This document shows positions 11,555 to 22,635 of a stretch of DNA of 64,000 nucleotides, in pieces. The DNA lies in contig JAFREQ010000037.1 in assembly GCA_025331565.1 (NCBI GenBank), positions 1,116,001-1,180,000 on the forward strand, read 5' to 3'. Position numbers and translations under genes: made by a program. The notes under the pieces were generated by a model. That model saw only the letters and a list, made by a program, of their open reading frames with translations. It had not been told where the DNA came from and ran no database searches. The stretch comes from Holacanthus passer (Eukaryota; Chordata; Actinopteri; Pomacanthidae). Each line of letters starts with the position of its first letter. Position 1 is the first letter of the stretch.

Positions 11555-14500
11555 GTCTTTAGGATTTACACCTTAACAAATGCTTCTACAAAAGCAAACA
11601 GCAGGTCGTCATCTGCGAAAATGCAAACTGACCCCAGAGATGAAAGTGACAGCTGTTTTAGTGAACTGGGATGGCTGTGGTGAGCAGCCTGCCTTGAGTA
11701 ATGAGAGCTTTTGGCTCTGATGCACACATGCAGATTTGAAAGCATATACATAGATCACTTCTGGTCTTTCACAGTCCGTTCACTATTTGTTAAAATGGTC
11801 GGGTTGTTCTGCAAGTAGGAAACCATAGTCAGGACTTTGACCTTGATGGAAAATCTGAAGCTGCGTAAGAAACAAGCTGTTATTTGCTGGTACTTAATTC
11901 TAAAGTGGTTTTTCTACTGAGACATTGTTGGTTCTGAACCAGAAAATGCTCCAGTATCCAGTAACCTTCAGTCCTTGTCAAGTGGGTTCATTTAAAAAGT
12001 TTCATTCTTAAAGTTCTGTCTGAGCTTCCTGATTCATTATGGCAAAGAGAAAAACATTAAATTTTAGAAATTGTTCAACGTTTTGGTAAATACTTCATTC
12101 TCTTGCTGAGAGTTAGAAGGCGAGTTTGATACCACTCATGTCCTGTCTGCACAGTAAACAGGAAAGCAAATAAGCGTATTTCCCAAAATGTTGAACTATT
12201 CCTTAAATGCAAATATATTAAAAATCATACACTGAAATGTCACCGCAATATGCAAAAGATGCATTGACAGCAACTACAGCTTTAAGTCTACCAGCTGTCA
12301 GATTGGATTAGGAGCGTTGGAAAACCATGATCTTCAGGTCTCCCCACAGATTTTCAAATGGCTTCAAGTCCAGGCTTTGGATGGGCCACTCGAGGACGTA
12401 CAGGGATTTGTTCCAAAGCCAGTCCATTATCCTGGGCGTGTGCTTCAGGGTGTTGTGTTGCAGGAAGGTGAATCTTTGCACCGTTCTGTGGCGTTTTTTC
12501 CTTCGAGGGCCTGCTTGTATTTGGCTCTGTGTGTATGATGGTGCCAGCATCGTACTGCAGTGTGGTGGCACCAGGTGATAGCCAGGCAGTGAGCTGCACC
12601 TGGTTGTTGCCAGTTGAAACTCTTGGCTTTCAGACCCGGGAATTAAATTTTTGTCTCATTAGATCAGAGAAAGCGCTATTTGGTAAACTCCAGGTGGGTT
12701 GCCATATGCCTGTTTATTCAGTAGAGTCAAATGGCATTTAGATGGAGTGCTGCGGAGTCGTCCTTCTGGTAGGTTCTCTAGTTTCTTTGAAAACTGTTTG
12801 GTGTGGCCATTGGACCACTTTCTGCTCCCTAACCAAGGCCCTGTCTGCTTGGTTACTGCTGACCTGATGGACAGCTCTCGGATAACTCGATGGAGTCCTC
12901 TTGTGCTCCTGGAAGACTTTTTTTCGGCACTCTTTTCCAAATCTACGTCACGCTCACACTCTCCTGAGTGTTCCTTGTACACATTCACAGTGAACTGTGG
13001 GACATGATTAAGACAGATGTGTGCATTTCTGATTCATCTCCAGTTCACCTTCAAGTTAAAGTGCCACTGGTAGAGAAAATGAAGTAGAGCTAAAACAATT
13101 CTTACAGTCTGCAACAATGTTAATAATTGATTGATGGCATAAGTCATTTTTGGAGCATAAATGTGCAAAATGTTCTGATTCCAGCTTCTTTGATATTAAG
13201 ATTTGTTGATTTCTTCTGTCTTTTTAAACTAAATGTTTTGGGGGTTTGGAGTCCAATATGAACAAATGCATATTCAAACTGGTTTTATGGACACATGATT
13301 GAGAAAACCGTCTGGAATCATGCGTATGTGTTTTATAAATGTATAAAACATTTCTCAAACCTTGTTTTCTTCGAGAATTTGGAGTATTGTATGTGGATAG
13401 CTTTAAAAATACATTTACATGAGTTATAACTAAGTTTTAAACAAGACAAACGTGTCATTACTCACAAATTTAAAAAACTGTGGTTTCGCCCTTTAAGTCC
13501 CAGCCACCTGCTGTTCAGCCCACAGCATCAGACAGGCTGGATTTAGCCGAGCCCAGCGGTCGTTGGTAATTGAATGATTTGCAGCGGCCTTAACTCATTT
13601 ATGACGCTCTCCCGCTCAATTTAACCTTGCCTTGCTCATCAATATTGCCCTGTTGGCCTCCTCAGACGGTCAGTGAATGCTCATCGAGCTGCTCCCGGGT
13701 CTTATCAGGGTCGGATCGGGTTTTGGAGACACTTCCTCTGTCTTTCCTTCCTTCTTTGAAACTGATTTGTGTGCTGCATGTGACTAATGTGGCATGGATC
13801 TCTGTGTGTGTATGACTTCTTATGTGTGCTGCTCTGTCTCTCTCTTTTAGTTCCTCGTGGTGTGATCCAAAATGGTGCCCGGGTCAGGAGCCAGGCACTC
13901 TTCCCTGTGATAAGACCCCTACCTGTAAGCCCTGTGGGGAGCAGAACCTCGGCCATAAGGTGAGTAAACTTTGCTCCTGTTGCCCTCAACTGTGCAATTA
14001 ATGTCAGTTGTGGCTTTCCCTGCACAAACACATTCCCTCACAGACATACACAGACACACCCACATGCACACACACAGAAGCCCTCAAACAAACATGAAGA
14101 GCGCACACATACAAAACAGACCTTGCTCCAAAATTTTCCATTCATAGTTTACATAATTACATCTTTATTGTGTCCAAAAGTCAGTGGCATTCACACGCTC
14201 CCTGCCGTTCGGAACATTTTATCCAGGTGTGTTTATATAACGGTCTCTCACATACACACACACACAGACACACACACAAACAGGTTTATTAAAGGGAGAG
14301 GCCTCATGATTCAAAGAACATTCGGAGCATGCATGGACATGCTCATCCATCATAGGAGCATAAGAGTATGATGGCCTGCACCGCATAATGAATTAAACAT
14401 ACGCAAAGTCTCACTAAAGGTATGCAGTGAATATTTGATCACTGTAAGGGGTGCGTGTTTTTCTTATAAGATATTAATATGCTAACCCTCTCATTCTGAG

Positions 14501-15632
14501 GGGAGAAAGTGTCCAGGGGACAGGGCACGCTGCTGAAGCTGCTTTTGATTTATCGGATGTCAGAATGCACCCCTGTCCTTTAATGCCTTACAGACAAAAG
14601 TGTCTTCGGACTAATAGAGCAAAATATGTGTTGCAGTATAATGTAGAAGCCGACGCGCAGTGGACGGTGGTTAAATGGCTTCGCTGCAGAATCGTCATTC
14701 AGTGTCGCTCTGACTTTAGAGCTCACAAGGTCCTTTATGTGCTGAGCAAGTTTAGGGAGCGCGAGAGCTGTGTCATTTGAAAAATGCATAGGTGGCAATC
14801 TGAAAATTAGCCTGATCATTTCTAAAAAGGAAAGGCTGACTCTTTTTTGGAGATACAAGGTTTTAACCTGACCTGAGAAATATGCACATCGGGCCCTAGG
14901 GGGCAATTTGAGGGTGATAGATTATCACTTGAGCTTTTTTTTGCTTTGCAGCCAAATGCAGAACAAACTGGAGCAGCTTCAGTGGAGTGAAGCGTACGCA
15001 GGCAGGCCACCTGGCTGGCAGTGTGGCAGCAGGACTAACAGTGTTCTCTCCCGCTCTGTGTCCTTGCTTCTTACAGATCATCCCTGGGAGATTACCTGAG
15101 CCGAGGACAGGACAGCCCATCCCGCTACTCTCCTCCGCCCTGCAGCGAGGACCTCCAGGACGACCACACTTACAGCACCGCCAAATCCCCCAGCAGGCTG
15201 TGCTCCTCCCAAGTCGCCACCCCTTCCTCCCCCCTGGACGACGACGACATCATCGCCGTGGAGATCCAATCAGACGTCAAACCCGAGCCCCGGGAGATCC
15301 CGCTGGATTCTCACGTCACCACTGCCGCTGCTACCTACATTTCCCAGCAGCCCCTGCGCGGACAGAGACGTAGTTTGGGGGCAGGAGCTGGGACTCTGGC
15401 GGGGAGCAGTTTGCCCTGGACCAAAAACCGAGCAAGGGGCATTAGCGACACGCTGCCGCTGAAGAAGCGGCGCGCGGCGGCGGTGGAGAAGCCGCCGGAG
15501 AGCGACGACGAGGAGATGAAGGAGGCGGCGGGGTCGCTGCTCCACCTGGCGGGGGTCAGAGCCTGCCTCAACAACATCACAAACCGCACCGCCAAGGGCC
15601 AGAAGGAGCAGAAAGAGGCCCTGAGAAACTAA
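6972..15632 (+). CDS. foxn3: foxn3, 3' half: last three coding exons of forkhead box N3
   Basis: Forkhead-family transcriptional repressor (CHES1), a nuclear protein linked to DNA-damage checkpoints and metabolic gene repression. CDS join 6972-7030, 13851-13959, 15077-15632, stop TAA at 15630-15632. Splice phases agree across both joins (G|TT gives Val, AG|A gives Arg). The first exon reads PPLWSGSPLFRKNGGVLLQ, the second carries [11 protein letters not shown], and the third ends in SDTLPLKKRR, EKPPESDDEEMKEAAGSLLH and NNITNRTAKGQKEQ, all close to vertebrate FOXN3 as I recall it. The DNA-binding forkhead exons are not visible and must lie left of base 1. The middle of the last exon (about 15180-15450) is diverged. 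FOXN2 is the closest alternative, but the C-terminus is FOXN3-like. Family knowledge supplies the function; the gene identity is seen in the sequence. Confidence 0.93.
7540..7700. other. candidate conserved noncoding block in foxn3 intron
   Basis: Repeat-free stretch of balanced composition between pyrimidine-rich and purine-rich flanks, with CAGTTTAAATGG and GCTGATAATGGAGTAGTAAT. No coding frame fits. Suggested only from texture. Confidence 0.25.
8690..9215 (+). repeat. dispersed teleost repeat (AGTGGTGGAAAGTAACTAAGTA family)
   Basis: Begins AGTGGTGGAAAGTGACTAAG and continues with AGGTACATGTACTGCATTT. Later parts read AAGTACCTCATATCTG, TTAAGTATAGTACTTAG and AAATGTACTTGGTTAC. This is the recurrent fish element that starts with GTGGAAAGTAACTAAGTACA. 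Family recognised from memory. Confidence 0.6.
10769..10809. repeat. (TG)n microsatellite
   Basis: About 20 uninterrupted TG units. Confidence 0.97.
10994..11007 (+). promoter_or_regulatory. X-box-like (RFX) palindrome
   Basis: GTTGCTATGGCAAC fits the RFX consensus GTNRCCNNRGYAAC with both half-sites present. Seen in sequence; whether RFX proteins bind it is inference. Confidence 0.45.
11091..11112. repeat. (CA)n microsatellite
   Basis: About 11 CA units following CCCG. Confidence 0.95.
11523..11553. repeat. 31-base poly(A) run
   Basis: Homopolymer A inside the foxn3 intron. It could be the tail of a decayed retroposon, but no retroposon body is recognisable upstream. Confidence 0.9.
12050..12210 (+). 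mobile_element. MITE copy (TTCCCAAAATGTTGAACTAT family)
   Basis: The right end reads GCAAATAAGCGTATTTCCC followed by AAAATGTTGAACTATTCC. The left part has GAAATTGTTCAACGTTTTGG and TCTTGCTGAGAGTTAGAAGG, an inverted version of the same words. This is a known teleost foldback element, related to the copies near 41.5, 54.1 and 56.4 kb. Confidence 0.6.
12250..13050 (-). mobile_element. Tc1/mariner-type transposon relic
   Basis: On the - strand, residues NTLKHTPRIMDWL, VLEWPIQSLDLKPFENLWGD and LKI match the DDE catalytic C-terminal part of Tc1-like transposases (DPKHT..., VLEWPSQSPDLNPIENLW). The rest of the span, including TCAAATGGCTTCAAGTCCAG and CCTAACCAAGGCCCTG, follows the body of a common fish Tc1 element to ACTGTGGGACATGATTAAGA near its end. 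Frames are broken and it is inactive. Confidence 0.7.
13085..13260 (-). repeat. fragment of the ATCGATTAAT-type teleost repeat
   Basis: GAGCTAAAACAATTCTTACA, TTAATAATTGATTGATGG and TTCTGATTCCAGCTTCTTTG match, in reverse orientation, the same family as 2594-2900. Degenerate. Confidence 0.5.
13500..13630. other. candidate conserved noncoding block upstream of foxn3 exon
   Basis: Repeat-free, GC-balanced stretch with CGTTGGTAATTGAATGATTT and CAGCGGCCTTAACTCATTTA, about 220 bp upstream of a foxn3 exon. Texture only; conservation not measurable here. Confidence 0.25.
13851..13959 (+). CDS. foxn3: foxn3 coding exon (109 bp)
   Basis: Acceptor TCTCTCTTTTAG ends at 13850 and donor AAG|GTGAGT begins at 13960. 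In frame it reads [18 protein letters not shown] followed by VIRPLPVSPVG and related residues, matching the FOXN3 block [20 protein letters not shown]. Its phase joins directly to the exon ending at 7030, giving a Val codon at the junction. Confidence 0.9.
13960..15076 (+). other. foxn3: last foxn3 intron (1.1 kb)
   Basis: Short intron with CA-rich patches at 14040-14110 and 14250-14280. A second good acceptor lies at 14951 (see findings). Nothing else recognised. Confidence 0.7.
15077..15632 (+). CDS. foxn3: foxn3 last coding exon
   Basis: Acceptor CTTCTTACAG ends at 15076. The exon opens RSSLGDYLSRGQDSPSRY and ends NRTAKGQKEQKEALRN then TAA. The final 60 residues are nearly identical to mammalian FOXN3. 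The upstream part has a Ser/Pro-rich stretch and an acidic DDDD run followed by VKPE, a sumoylation-type consensus. A GC-rich stretch (KKRRAAAVEKPPE) carries a short alanine insertion relative to human. Confidence 0.95.
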
Positions 15633-18600
15633 GACACACACATAGAACAAGTACATAGTCATGCAAAACACACACAGACAGTATACAACTCAAAGCACGC
15701 ACATACACATTAACACACACACATATACAAAACACAAATAGGTCAACAGGTAACGTTACTACAGCATTAGTCTCAACGGACACTTCTCATCTCCCTCTAT
15801 CTATCTGCAGGGCATTAGGTGAATCCTACTTATTTGTGGCAATATCAAAAATCTATGTTTTCCTACATGTTCAGCAACACTAACATCAATGGGTATTTCT
15901 CATGTGTCTTTGTTGTTTTTGTTGTTTAAAAGGGGATGAAAGCCATAAAAAAAGCATGTTTTGTCACTAATTTGGACAAGTTGAACACGACAAAACCGAA
16001 TCACATTGAGGAGCGTACAGTACATGAACACAGAAGATGGCTGTTTGTCTTACCTGTTTGTTTCTATGTGAAACTGTAGCAATCGTGCAGTGATGCCAGC
16101 AGAGACGGCAGCGCCGGCGAGACGAGCCTGTTTAACAAGACTCGGGGCTCCCTCGGCCGCTCACTGGCATCACTCGCCTACATCCACGAGCACAAATGTG
16201 AGACTGTGCCAAAGATAAGCGACCAGGTTGCTTCATGTAGCCGATACGACAGCTGACAAAAAATAACACAAAAAAAAAAAAACAGAGAAGGCATAGTAGT
16301 AAAGGAGCGCAAGAGAGTATGACCTTAAGTGTCAAAATAATTGTAAAACCCAATGTGATATATATTCATGCACTTAAAATTATTTAACGCCACTTATAAT
16401 AGAAGCATCATGGGTAAAGACATGGTTTATTTCAAGAGCACTCATAGTATTTAAGAATAGATATTTTAAAATAAAAAAAAATGGTCATGTTTATCACCAT
16501 AGAGATGGATAGTGTGCCGGGTCTGAGGCAATATCTCCTTCATTTTGTTGTTGTTGTTGCATAATGTAAACGTCCCTAAAACCTCCCCAGTACTTCTGTC
16601 CATAGACGTAGACACCTGGTATAGATATTGGAGCTACCAGTAGCTACCACACCTTCCTATTCATTTGACAATGTCAAAGAACTATATACATAAACTGTGG
16701 GTTTAGATTTCTGTTTGTGTCTGTTTACCCTCACTCTACCCTCATAAAGATATAAGCAATTTGTCCCGTGTGGACAACTCTGTAAAAAGGTTAGAAAATA
16801 TTTTATTTTTTTCCTTTCTTAATTGAAGCAATTTGACCTGCAGGACTTTCTCAGTTATATTGCATGGGTGCTTGTAAATAAGATAAAAAGCAAATCTTTT
16901 TTATTCAAAGATCATGTAAGATAAACAATGTATTTAGCATGAAGCATGACTTATTTTCATATAAACCTTGATCCTAGAGGAAAGAAAAAAAGTTTTGCCG
17001 CCAATTCTTATACCCGTGATTATATTGGATTTTGTTTTTTTTTTTGTTTTTTTTTGTTTTGTTTCTTTGAATCTTTTGGGTTCTTTTTTTCTGAGCGGGC
17101 TTTCAAAGACACGTCTTCAGGGAGGAACGTGGGAGATCACTCTGCAATTAGAGGCCCAGAGGGTGCCACCTCTGGGCTTCGGGTTCAGGCTATGTAGGCC
17201 AGCTGAATCACCTCTTAGGGGTGGGCTTCCGTCTTCTTCTGCCTGTACAGTGATTTTTAGGTGTTCAGTGTTAACCCCAGTGTTATTTCAGAACACATCT
17301 GTAGAGTGTGTGAGTTTGTGTGCCCAGGAACACACACCCTTTAACATTGTGCCTGCCTGCCTGCCTGCCCTCAGTACCTCTGTTGTCATGTCTCTGACAT
17401 GTTTTGACAGAACGTTACCTGTCTTTATTTATAACAGTATTGTTTTTTTCTCTCTCCTGTGTGTAAATGTACATGTGTCCTTATTTTCCATCGACATTGT
17501 TCAGTGTAAATGTATGGATCAGACGGGCATGGGAAACTTTGTAGGTGTCCTGAAAGAACCTCATATCTCCAAAAAAGGCTTACTTGGGAGTTGAATTGAA
17601 AGGAAAGAGGGTGGATGTAGATGGCATACATGACAAAAAAAAAATGTTTTTTTCATTTAAATACAGTATTGTTAACCCTTTGATTAAAGGAATTACCTGC
17701 TGTTGTCGGATGTCAAGCTTGCACACAGTCTAGCTCATATTTATCTCAAGAGCCCAATCTGGAGATCAGAGGTTTTTTTTTTTCATATTTTGCCACTTTA
17801 CAAGGTGTATGTGTACCTCACTTAGGGTCATGAAAACACTGACTTGATTGAAATTCACAAGGGCAGTGGTGAGCTCTGACATTTTTGACATCACAAGTGA
17901 TTTAGATACTGCCATTATTCGCCATGCTTTCATTGAAACAGGAATGCATTAAAGTATTAATTTCCCCCCACTTGCAGAGATGCAGTGCATATAGCTTTGC
18001 GGAAGAAAACAGCAGCTGGGTTTGGTCGTAGCAGCACAGTCACACGAGGTTTTGTTTAAGCTGTTGAGTGATTGTCAGCAAGCCAAGCAGGCAAACAAAT
18101 GCATGTCCCATCCACTGGTACAGTCTTCTGCCACCTGTAGCATGCATCACTGCCTTTGCATTTTGTATGGTATCCGCGCTGACGTACAAAAAGGCTAAAA
18201 GGAGACACTGTCAGTGTTCTTGTGTGCCATCCGTCTCTCGTCTGATATCTGTCTGAGTGCTCCTGCGGTCCAGGTCAAGCACTCTGCTGTATTTGCAGTA
18301 ACAATCCACTGTTGTGGTGACTAATAACGTGTTCAGCTGGCAAGAGGCATGTCGAGGGGAGAATGTGTCGCTTTAGCAACCACCCTTTTTTTTTTTTTTC
18401 TTTTTTTTTTTCCCTCTGACTCACTCAGTGACATGCAGGAAAGATGAACTCCTGACCTACGAGTCCTGGAAAAACAGAGCAACACATAAAATATACGTGG
18501 GACATTTTAAAGCAAAAATAAATATACTTCACTGCCTGAAAATCCCCCCTAAAACAAGTGTTTCTTTCAAACCTGCCAAACATACAGTGAAACGCTTCAA

Positions 18601-19045
18601 AAAATAGCTGCCATTTTTTATTTGTTGATGTTTTTATGCGCATTTTCATTTTCTGTTTTGTTTTCTCTCTGACAAAATTATCTACAATACTGCCATTATT
18701 TTTTCGGTGACTGTCTGAGCTGAATATTGGAAAGCCATAGGTTAGAGATGTCAAAATGCAAAACTGTTATTGATCTGTGAGATGTGATGCAGAGTACACC
18801 CAGGTGTTGGTTTTTTCAGTAAATGTTCAATTCTCTCCTTATTGTGCAATCATATTGCCAAAGAATGATTTCAAGACCTATTTCATCACTACATGTAAAT
18901 ATCAACGTTGTCCAATACCGTGGCAAAAAATATATAAATGTTGTTTTATTTTGTTTTCCATTTTCTGAAAAACTGCAATGATGTTTATGTGATGTATTGT
19001 CTTCCAGTTGGTTGCAATAATAAAAAATACAAGTTGCAGAAGATT
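15633..19045 (+). other. foxn3: foxn3 3' UTR (inferred extent)
   Basis: No coding signal follows the foxn3 stop. The region is AT-rich with T runs near 17030-17060 and 18385-18411, and a CA-rich start (15640-15740). The first convincing poly(A) hexamer I see that fits the end of a long 3' UTR is AATAAA at 19019-19024. Long 3' UTRs are known for FOXN3; the exact end is inference. Other, shorter isoforms may end earlier. Confidence 0.55.
19019..19024 (+). terminator. candidate foxn3 poly(A) signal AATAAA
   Basis: Canonical AATAAA in an AT-rich context. Assigned to foxn3 because it is on the same strand and precedes the spacer before gtf2a1. Cleavage would fall around 19035-19050. Confidence 0.4.
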
Positions 19046-20300
19046 AGTTTGGCTGCTCCTTTTGACGAACTGGGATTAGACATGACAACCATAATCAAAG
19101 AGAATGATACCACACGTCGATTACTGTGACACATTTAATAGCAGCATCACTGGTAGGCAGTTCATGTGGGCTAGCAAGAGCAGCAATCTAACAATTTTTC
19201 CTGTTAAAATCCATGGTTAAATATAGTAAAGGCTTACAAGAAAGCATATCACCCTTCCTATCCCCCTCCTCCTTTTCACCACTTCAACATGCAACCCCCA
19301 TTTACTGGTAAAGTGCTAGCTTTGTGAGACTGGAGACTCTTTAATTTGCTCTCAAGACTGACCCCAATCATTAACCTCACATATTCCCATCAACAAGGGT
19401 CTTATCGTAACCATGCCTCTTCCTCCAGTTAATTATTCATTTACTTATTCTAATCATTTAAGTTCAATACTTCTGATTAAAGTCAAACTCAGCTCCCCCC
19501 TCAGGGAAGGAAGTAAAAGAGTTAAGTGTACCAAAGAGTTGCTCAATGCCTTATCAATCTGAGTGGTGCCATTTTGGAGCCGTGTGGCAGTGGAAGCCCA
19601 TTCATAATTGAAGCCGAGACAGGCTTAATCTCGATCCAGTGCCTCCCTGTGCAGCGCGCTCGCTCCCACCACCAACACAACTGGAGCTAGCAGCTCCTCT
19701 GTTGCTACGCAACTACAGCGAAGAAAGAGGGGGGGGGAGAAAAGTGTGCGTTCTCCAGATCTTTAGAGGGCATCATACCACTCATTTACCGAGAGTGAGA
19801 CTCAAAGGTAACGCAGCTTTCTGTTGGATCACATCTCACAGTCTGAGAAACACCAGCAGACACAAGTCTCCACTCATCTCTCTCACTGCACTTCTTTTCT
19901 CTCAAAGGAAAAAGGTTACAAGTGAATTGAAGAGCATATTATCATCAGTGTCAGGTAGGCCTTTAATTTGCCCCTCAGTGAAACAAATGAAGTCAGCTGT
20001 TGTGACACCTCAGAGGGGGATTGATGTGGACTGATGCACAGAGTGTGTGTGTTCCTCCGTCTATATCATCCACAGAATGACCAGCGAGGCAAGTTTCCAT
20101 GGAGACAGAAGTGGAGGTAACGTGTCTCTGGTCGGCTCTCATTTACTGCAAAGCTTCATTGTTTTTGGAAATGTTCCCCTGGTACTCAGGACAGCTGTAT
20201 TTTGGATTAAACTGATAGAACCCATGAATGTGACTCATCCAAAAATCACTTACATCCCCTCCTTTATTGAATTACATGTAAAATAGTTTCCTTCTATACA

Positions 20301-20302
<2 letters not shown>

Positions 20303-20344
<42 letters not shown>
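20303..20344. repeat. (GT)n microsatellite
   Basis: About 21 uninterrupted GT units in the foxn3-gtf2a1 spacer. Confidence 0.97.
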
Positions 20345-20345
<1 letters not shown>

Positions 20346-21629
20346 ATGGAACCAGGAAACCAGAGCTTGTTTTCTGGAGTGCTGGTATGTAGTGTGATCA
20401 CACTCTTGTGGTGGCAAGAGGTTACTACATGAAAAGAGCTCTTCAAACATAAACAAAGGCACTAAACATCCCCATTCAGAAGCACTGTTAGATCATAGAG
20501 ATTTAGTTTGAAGAGTAATAAACTTAAAGCCATAAAACCCCAATGTGTGTACGTGGTAACTCCAACTCCTCAAAGTTCTTCTCCTAGTTAAACCACTAAA
20601 AGCTCATCACTGCTCATCAAAGTTATTTATTTAGATTGTTTTTCCTTAAAGAAAATCCTTCATGTCTTACATTGGCTTAAATATTACTCTTGACCTTTGC
20701 CTTCATGTAGTATGCACAGATGTATGAGTACACAAATAGTTCCCTCCTCTGTCTCCAGCCACCCCTCCACTGCTCATCTGCAGCTTCGGCTCTGCTCATC
20801 AAATACACAAACCTCATTTAATTCAGCAGCTATCTGACAACAGTTTTGAGTAACATTTGCCGTAACTTCCATCGTCAACACTCTGAAGCCATATAAAATG
20901 TCCTGTCAGCATTTCCTATGAATCATCTTGTGACTTGGCAGGCTAACGGTGGCTAATATTATCTAGCATGCTACAGATTTGTTGGACACAATCAACAGAT
21001 AAAATACCAGAAATAATAGATGGAACAACATCAGGCTGCAATATAATTTTTGTGGCAAAACAGTTCTCTGGAAAATGACCACTGCAAACCTGAGTTTTCT
21101 CTGAAAGTTTCTCTCTGGCATTTTCAGATCTTTGATAAAACATGAATTCTCACGATTTCTTCTTTGTAACTTTGCAACCGAAGACAGAGCACGTCTCTGC
21201 CATTGTTCTGAAAACAGTGAAACTTAACTTGCAAAATATCAATACATAGCTAGATATATCCTCTCTTGGTTTTACAGTGGTTCCCCCCTGGAAGTTGATG
21301 GGATTTGTTCCTTAGGTATGTTACAGATGAAACCCTAACTGTCTGAATCTGTGTTTCTAAGACTGTCACGGTTCAGGCAGTTCCAAGGAAGAAATACTCA
21401 TTCTGGCACAGTCTTATTTTTTCTGATATGTCTTAGAGAATATAAAAAAAACCCCACCATATGTGCATGTTAACAAGGTCAAAAACTTGATTTTCATTTT
21501 AATGCAGCTATCACAGATTCTCTATGGCTGAAATCAAACTTTTTATTACAGATGCACCCACAAAGCCAGTCAGTGTAAAACAAGTTAGTCAAGGCAACAA
21601 CCATATTGCATCAAAGTCAGCACCAGCCT

Positions 21630-21990
21630 CGGAAGAAGTAGTTAGATTCTTTACTTAAGTAAGATCAGCAATGCACCGGTGTAAAACTACTCCATTACAT
21701 ATAAACATTCGGCATTGAAAATCTCACTTGAGTAAAAGAAGAGTAATATCATCAGCTAAATGCACTTAGAAGTATCCAAAGCCAAAAGTGCTCATTATGC
21801 AGATGAATGGCTGCTGACACTATCACATATTGTACTGATACATTATTATTTTTGATACATCGATGAATAAGAAGCATTTAAGTGTTGTAGCGGGTTGATG
21901 AACTTATATACTGTTTATACTGATTAACAGTAGTAAGTAAGTCCAGAACTGGAATATCAGAATGGTATTGTCCTCTTTCCTCATTAATTT
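21630..21990 (-). repeat. dispersed teleost repeat with TTTACTTAAGTAA motif
   Basis: GTAGTTAGATTCTTTACTTA, ACTCCATTACATATAAACAT, CACTTGAGTAAAAGAAGAGT and CAAAGCCAAAAGTGCTCATT match a common fish interspersed repeat containing AAAGTACTCATTATGCAG. Recognised from memory; boundaries approximate. Confidence 0.55.
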
Positions 21991-22030
21991 TGCTGAAATT
22001 TGCACTGTTTTAATCAGGTGGCTTCTATTA

Positions 22031-22033
22031 TTG

Positions 22034-22066
<33 letters not shown>
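22031..22066. repeat. (TTA)n trinucleotide repeat
   Basis: About 11 ATT/TTA units about 360 bp upstream of the gtf2a1 promoter elements. Confidence 0.9.
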
Positions 22067-22067
<1 letters not shown>

Positions 22068-22337
22068 AACACTACATAATAAAGCTTTAGCTGAAATGAT
22101 TTATTTTCCTTTGAGGTTTATATTTATTTAATTGCTAAACAAATTCATCATCTGCTCCTCCAAATCACTATCATTTGTGTGGACAGTACGGCTGTGGGTA
22201 ATTCCGTATATGGGTCGTCATATTTACAGCTGGCCTACTTCAGTAAACAAGATCACTCAGCATTATAAACCTGATCAGGGCACGTTTATTTTTTGCTTTC
22301 AGCATTTAAACTCCATTTCCCAGGAGCGGGCGCGCTG

Positions 22338-22342
22338 ATTGG
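22338..22342 (-). promoter_or_regulatory. gtf2a1: inverted CCAAT box of gtf2a1
   Basis: CTGATTGGTC, the classical NF-Y context, about 90 bp upstream of the TATA box and just after a TTTCCCAGGAG stretch. Confidence 0.5.
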
Positions 22343-22427
22343 TCATCATACGCTCGACAGGAAATCTCGCGTTAAGTGCGGCCTGACCCTGCCCTATGTC
22401 TCGCGCACTCGCAGCTCCATCGCTCAG

Positions 22428-22436
22428 TATATAAAG
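22428..22436 (+). promoter_or_regulatory. gtf2a1: TATA box of gtf2a1
   Basis: TATATAAAG in a CpG-rich setting, about 200 bp upstream of the start codon. It predicts transcription start near 22460 and a 5' UTR of about 175 bases in exon 1. TFIIA itself stabilises TBP on TATA boxes. Confidence 0.6.
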
Positions 22437-22635
22437 CGGGACAGCGGCGGAAGGAGGACGGCTGGGGAGTCCAGGCAGCCCGGGATTGTAAATAAGACCG
22501 CTGAAACTGTGTTTTATTTACAAAAGTGATGCCGGCTGTTTTCACATAGCGTTCCCAGTCGTTTGAAGTCGTTTTTGGTAATTTTTGGCTCTGTCTCTCG
22601 CCTATTTCCGTGTGGTTTTTAACACTACGCGTATA

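Larger units (their letters stand above)
7031..13850 (+). other. foxn3: foxn3 intron (6.8 kb)
   Basis: Lies between two phase-compatible foxn3 exons. It contains unique GC-balanced blocks (7540-7700, 8150-8290, 11340-11480, 13500-13630) that may be regulatory. It also contains teleost repeats (8690-9215, 13085-13260), a Tc1/mariner relic (12250-13050), a MITE copy (12050-12210), a 31-base A run and GT/CA microsatellites. I could not find the 22-residue cassette exon that human FOXN3 can include. Confidence 0.7.
19046..22300. other. foxn3-gtf2a1 intergenic spacer
   Basis: Both flanking genes point right, so this is a tail-to-head spacer. It holds a (GT)n at 20303-20344, a dispersed repeat at 21630-21990 and a (TTA)n at 22031-22066. 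An open frame at 19639-20034 is not recognisable as a protein. No other gene seen. Confidence 0.6.

Noticed and set aside
19639..20034. 131-residue open frame in the foxn3-gtf2a1 spacer
   Set aside because: No recognisable domain, no splice context, composition like noncoding DNA; does not resemble any family I know.
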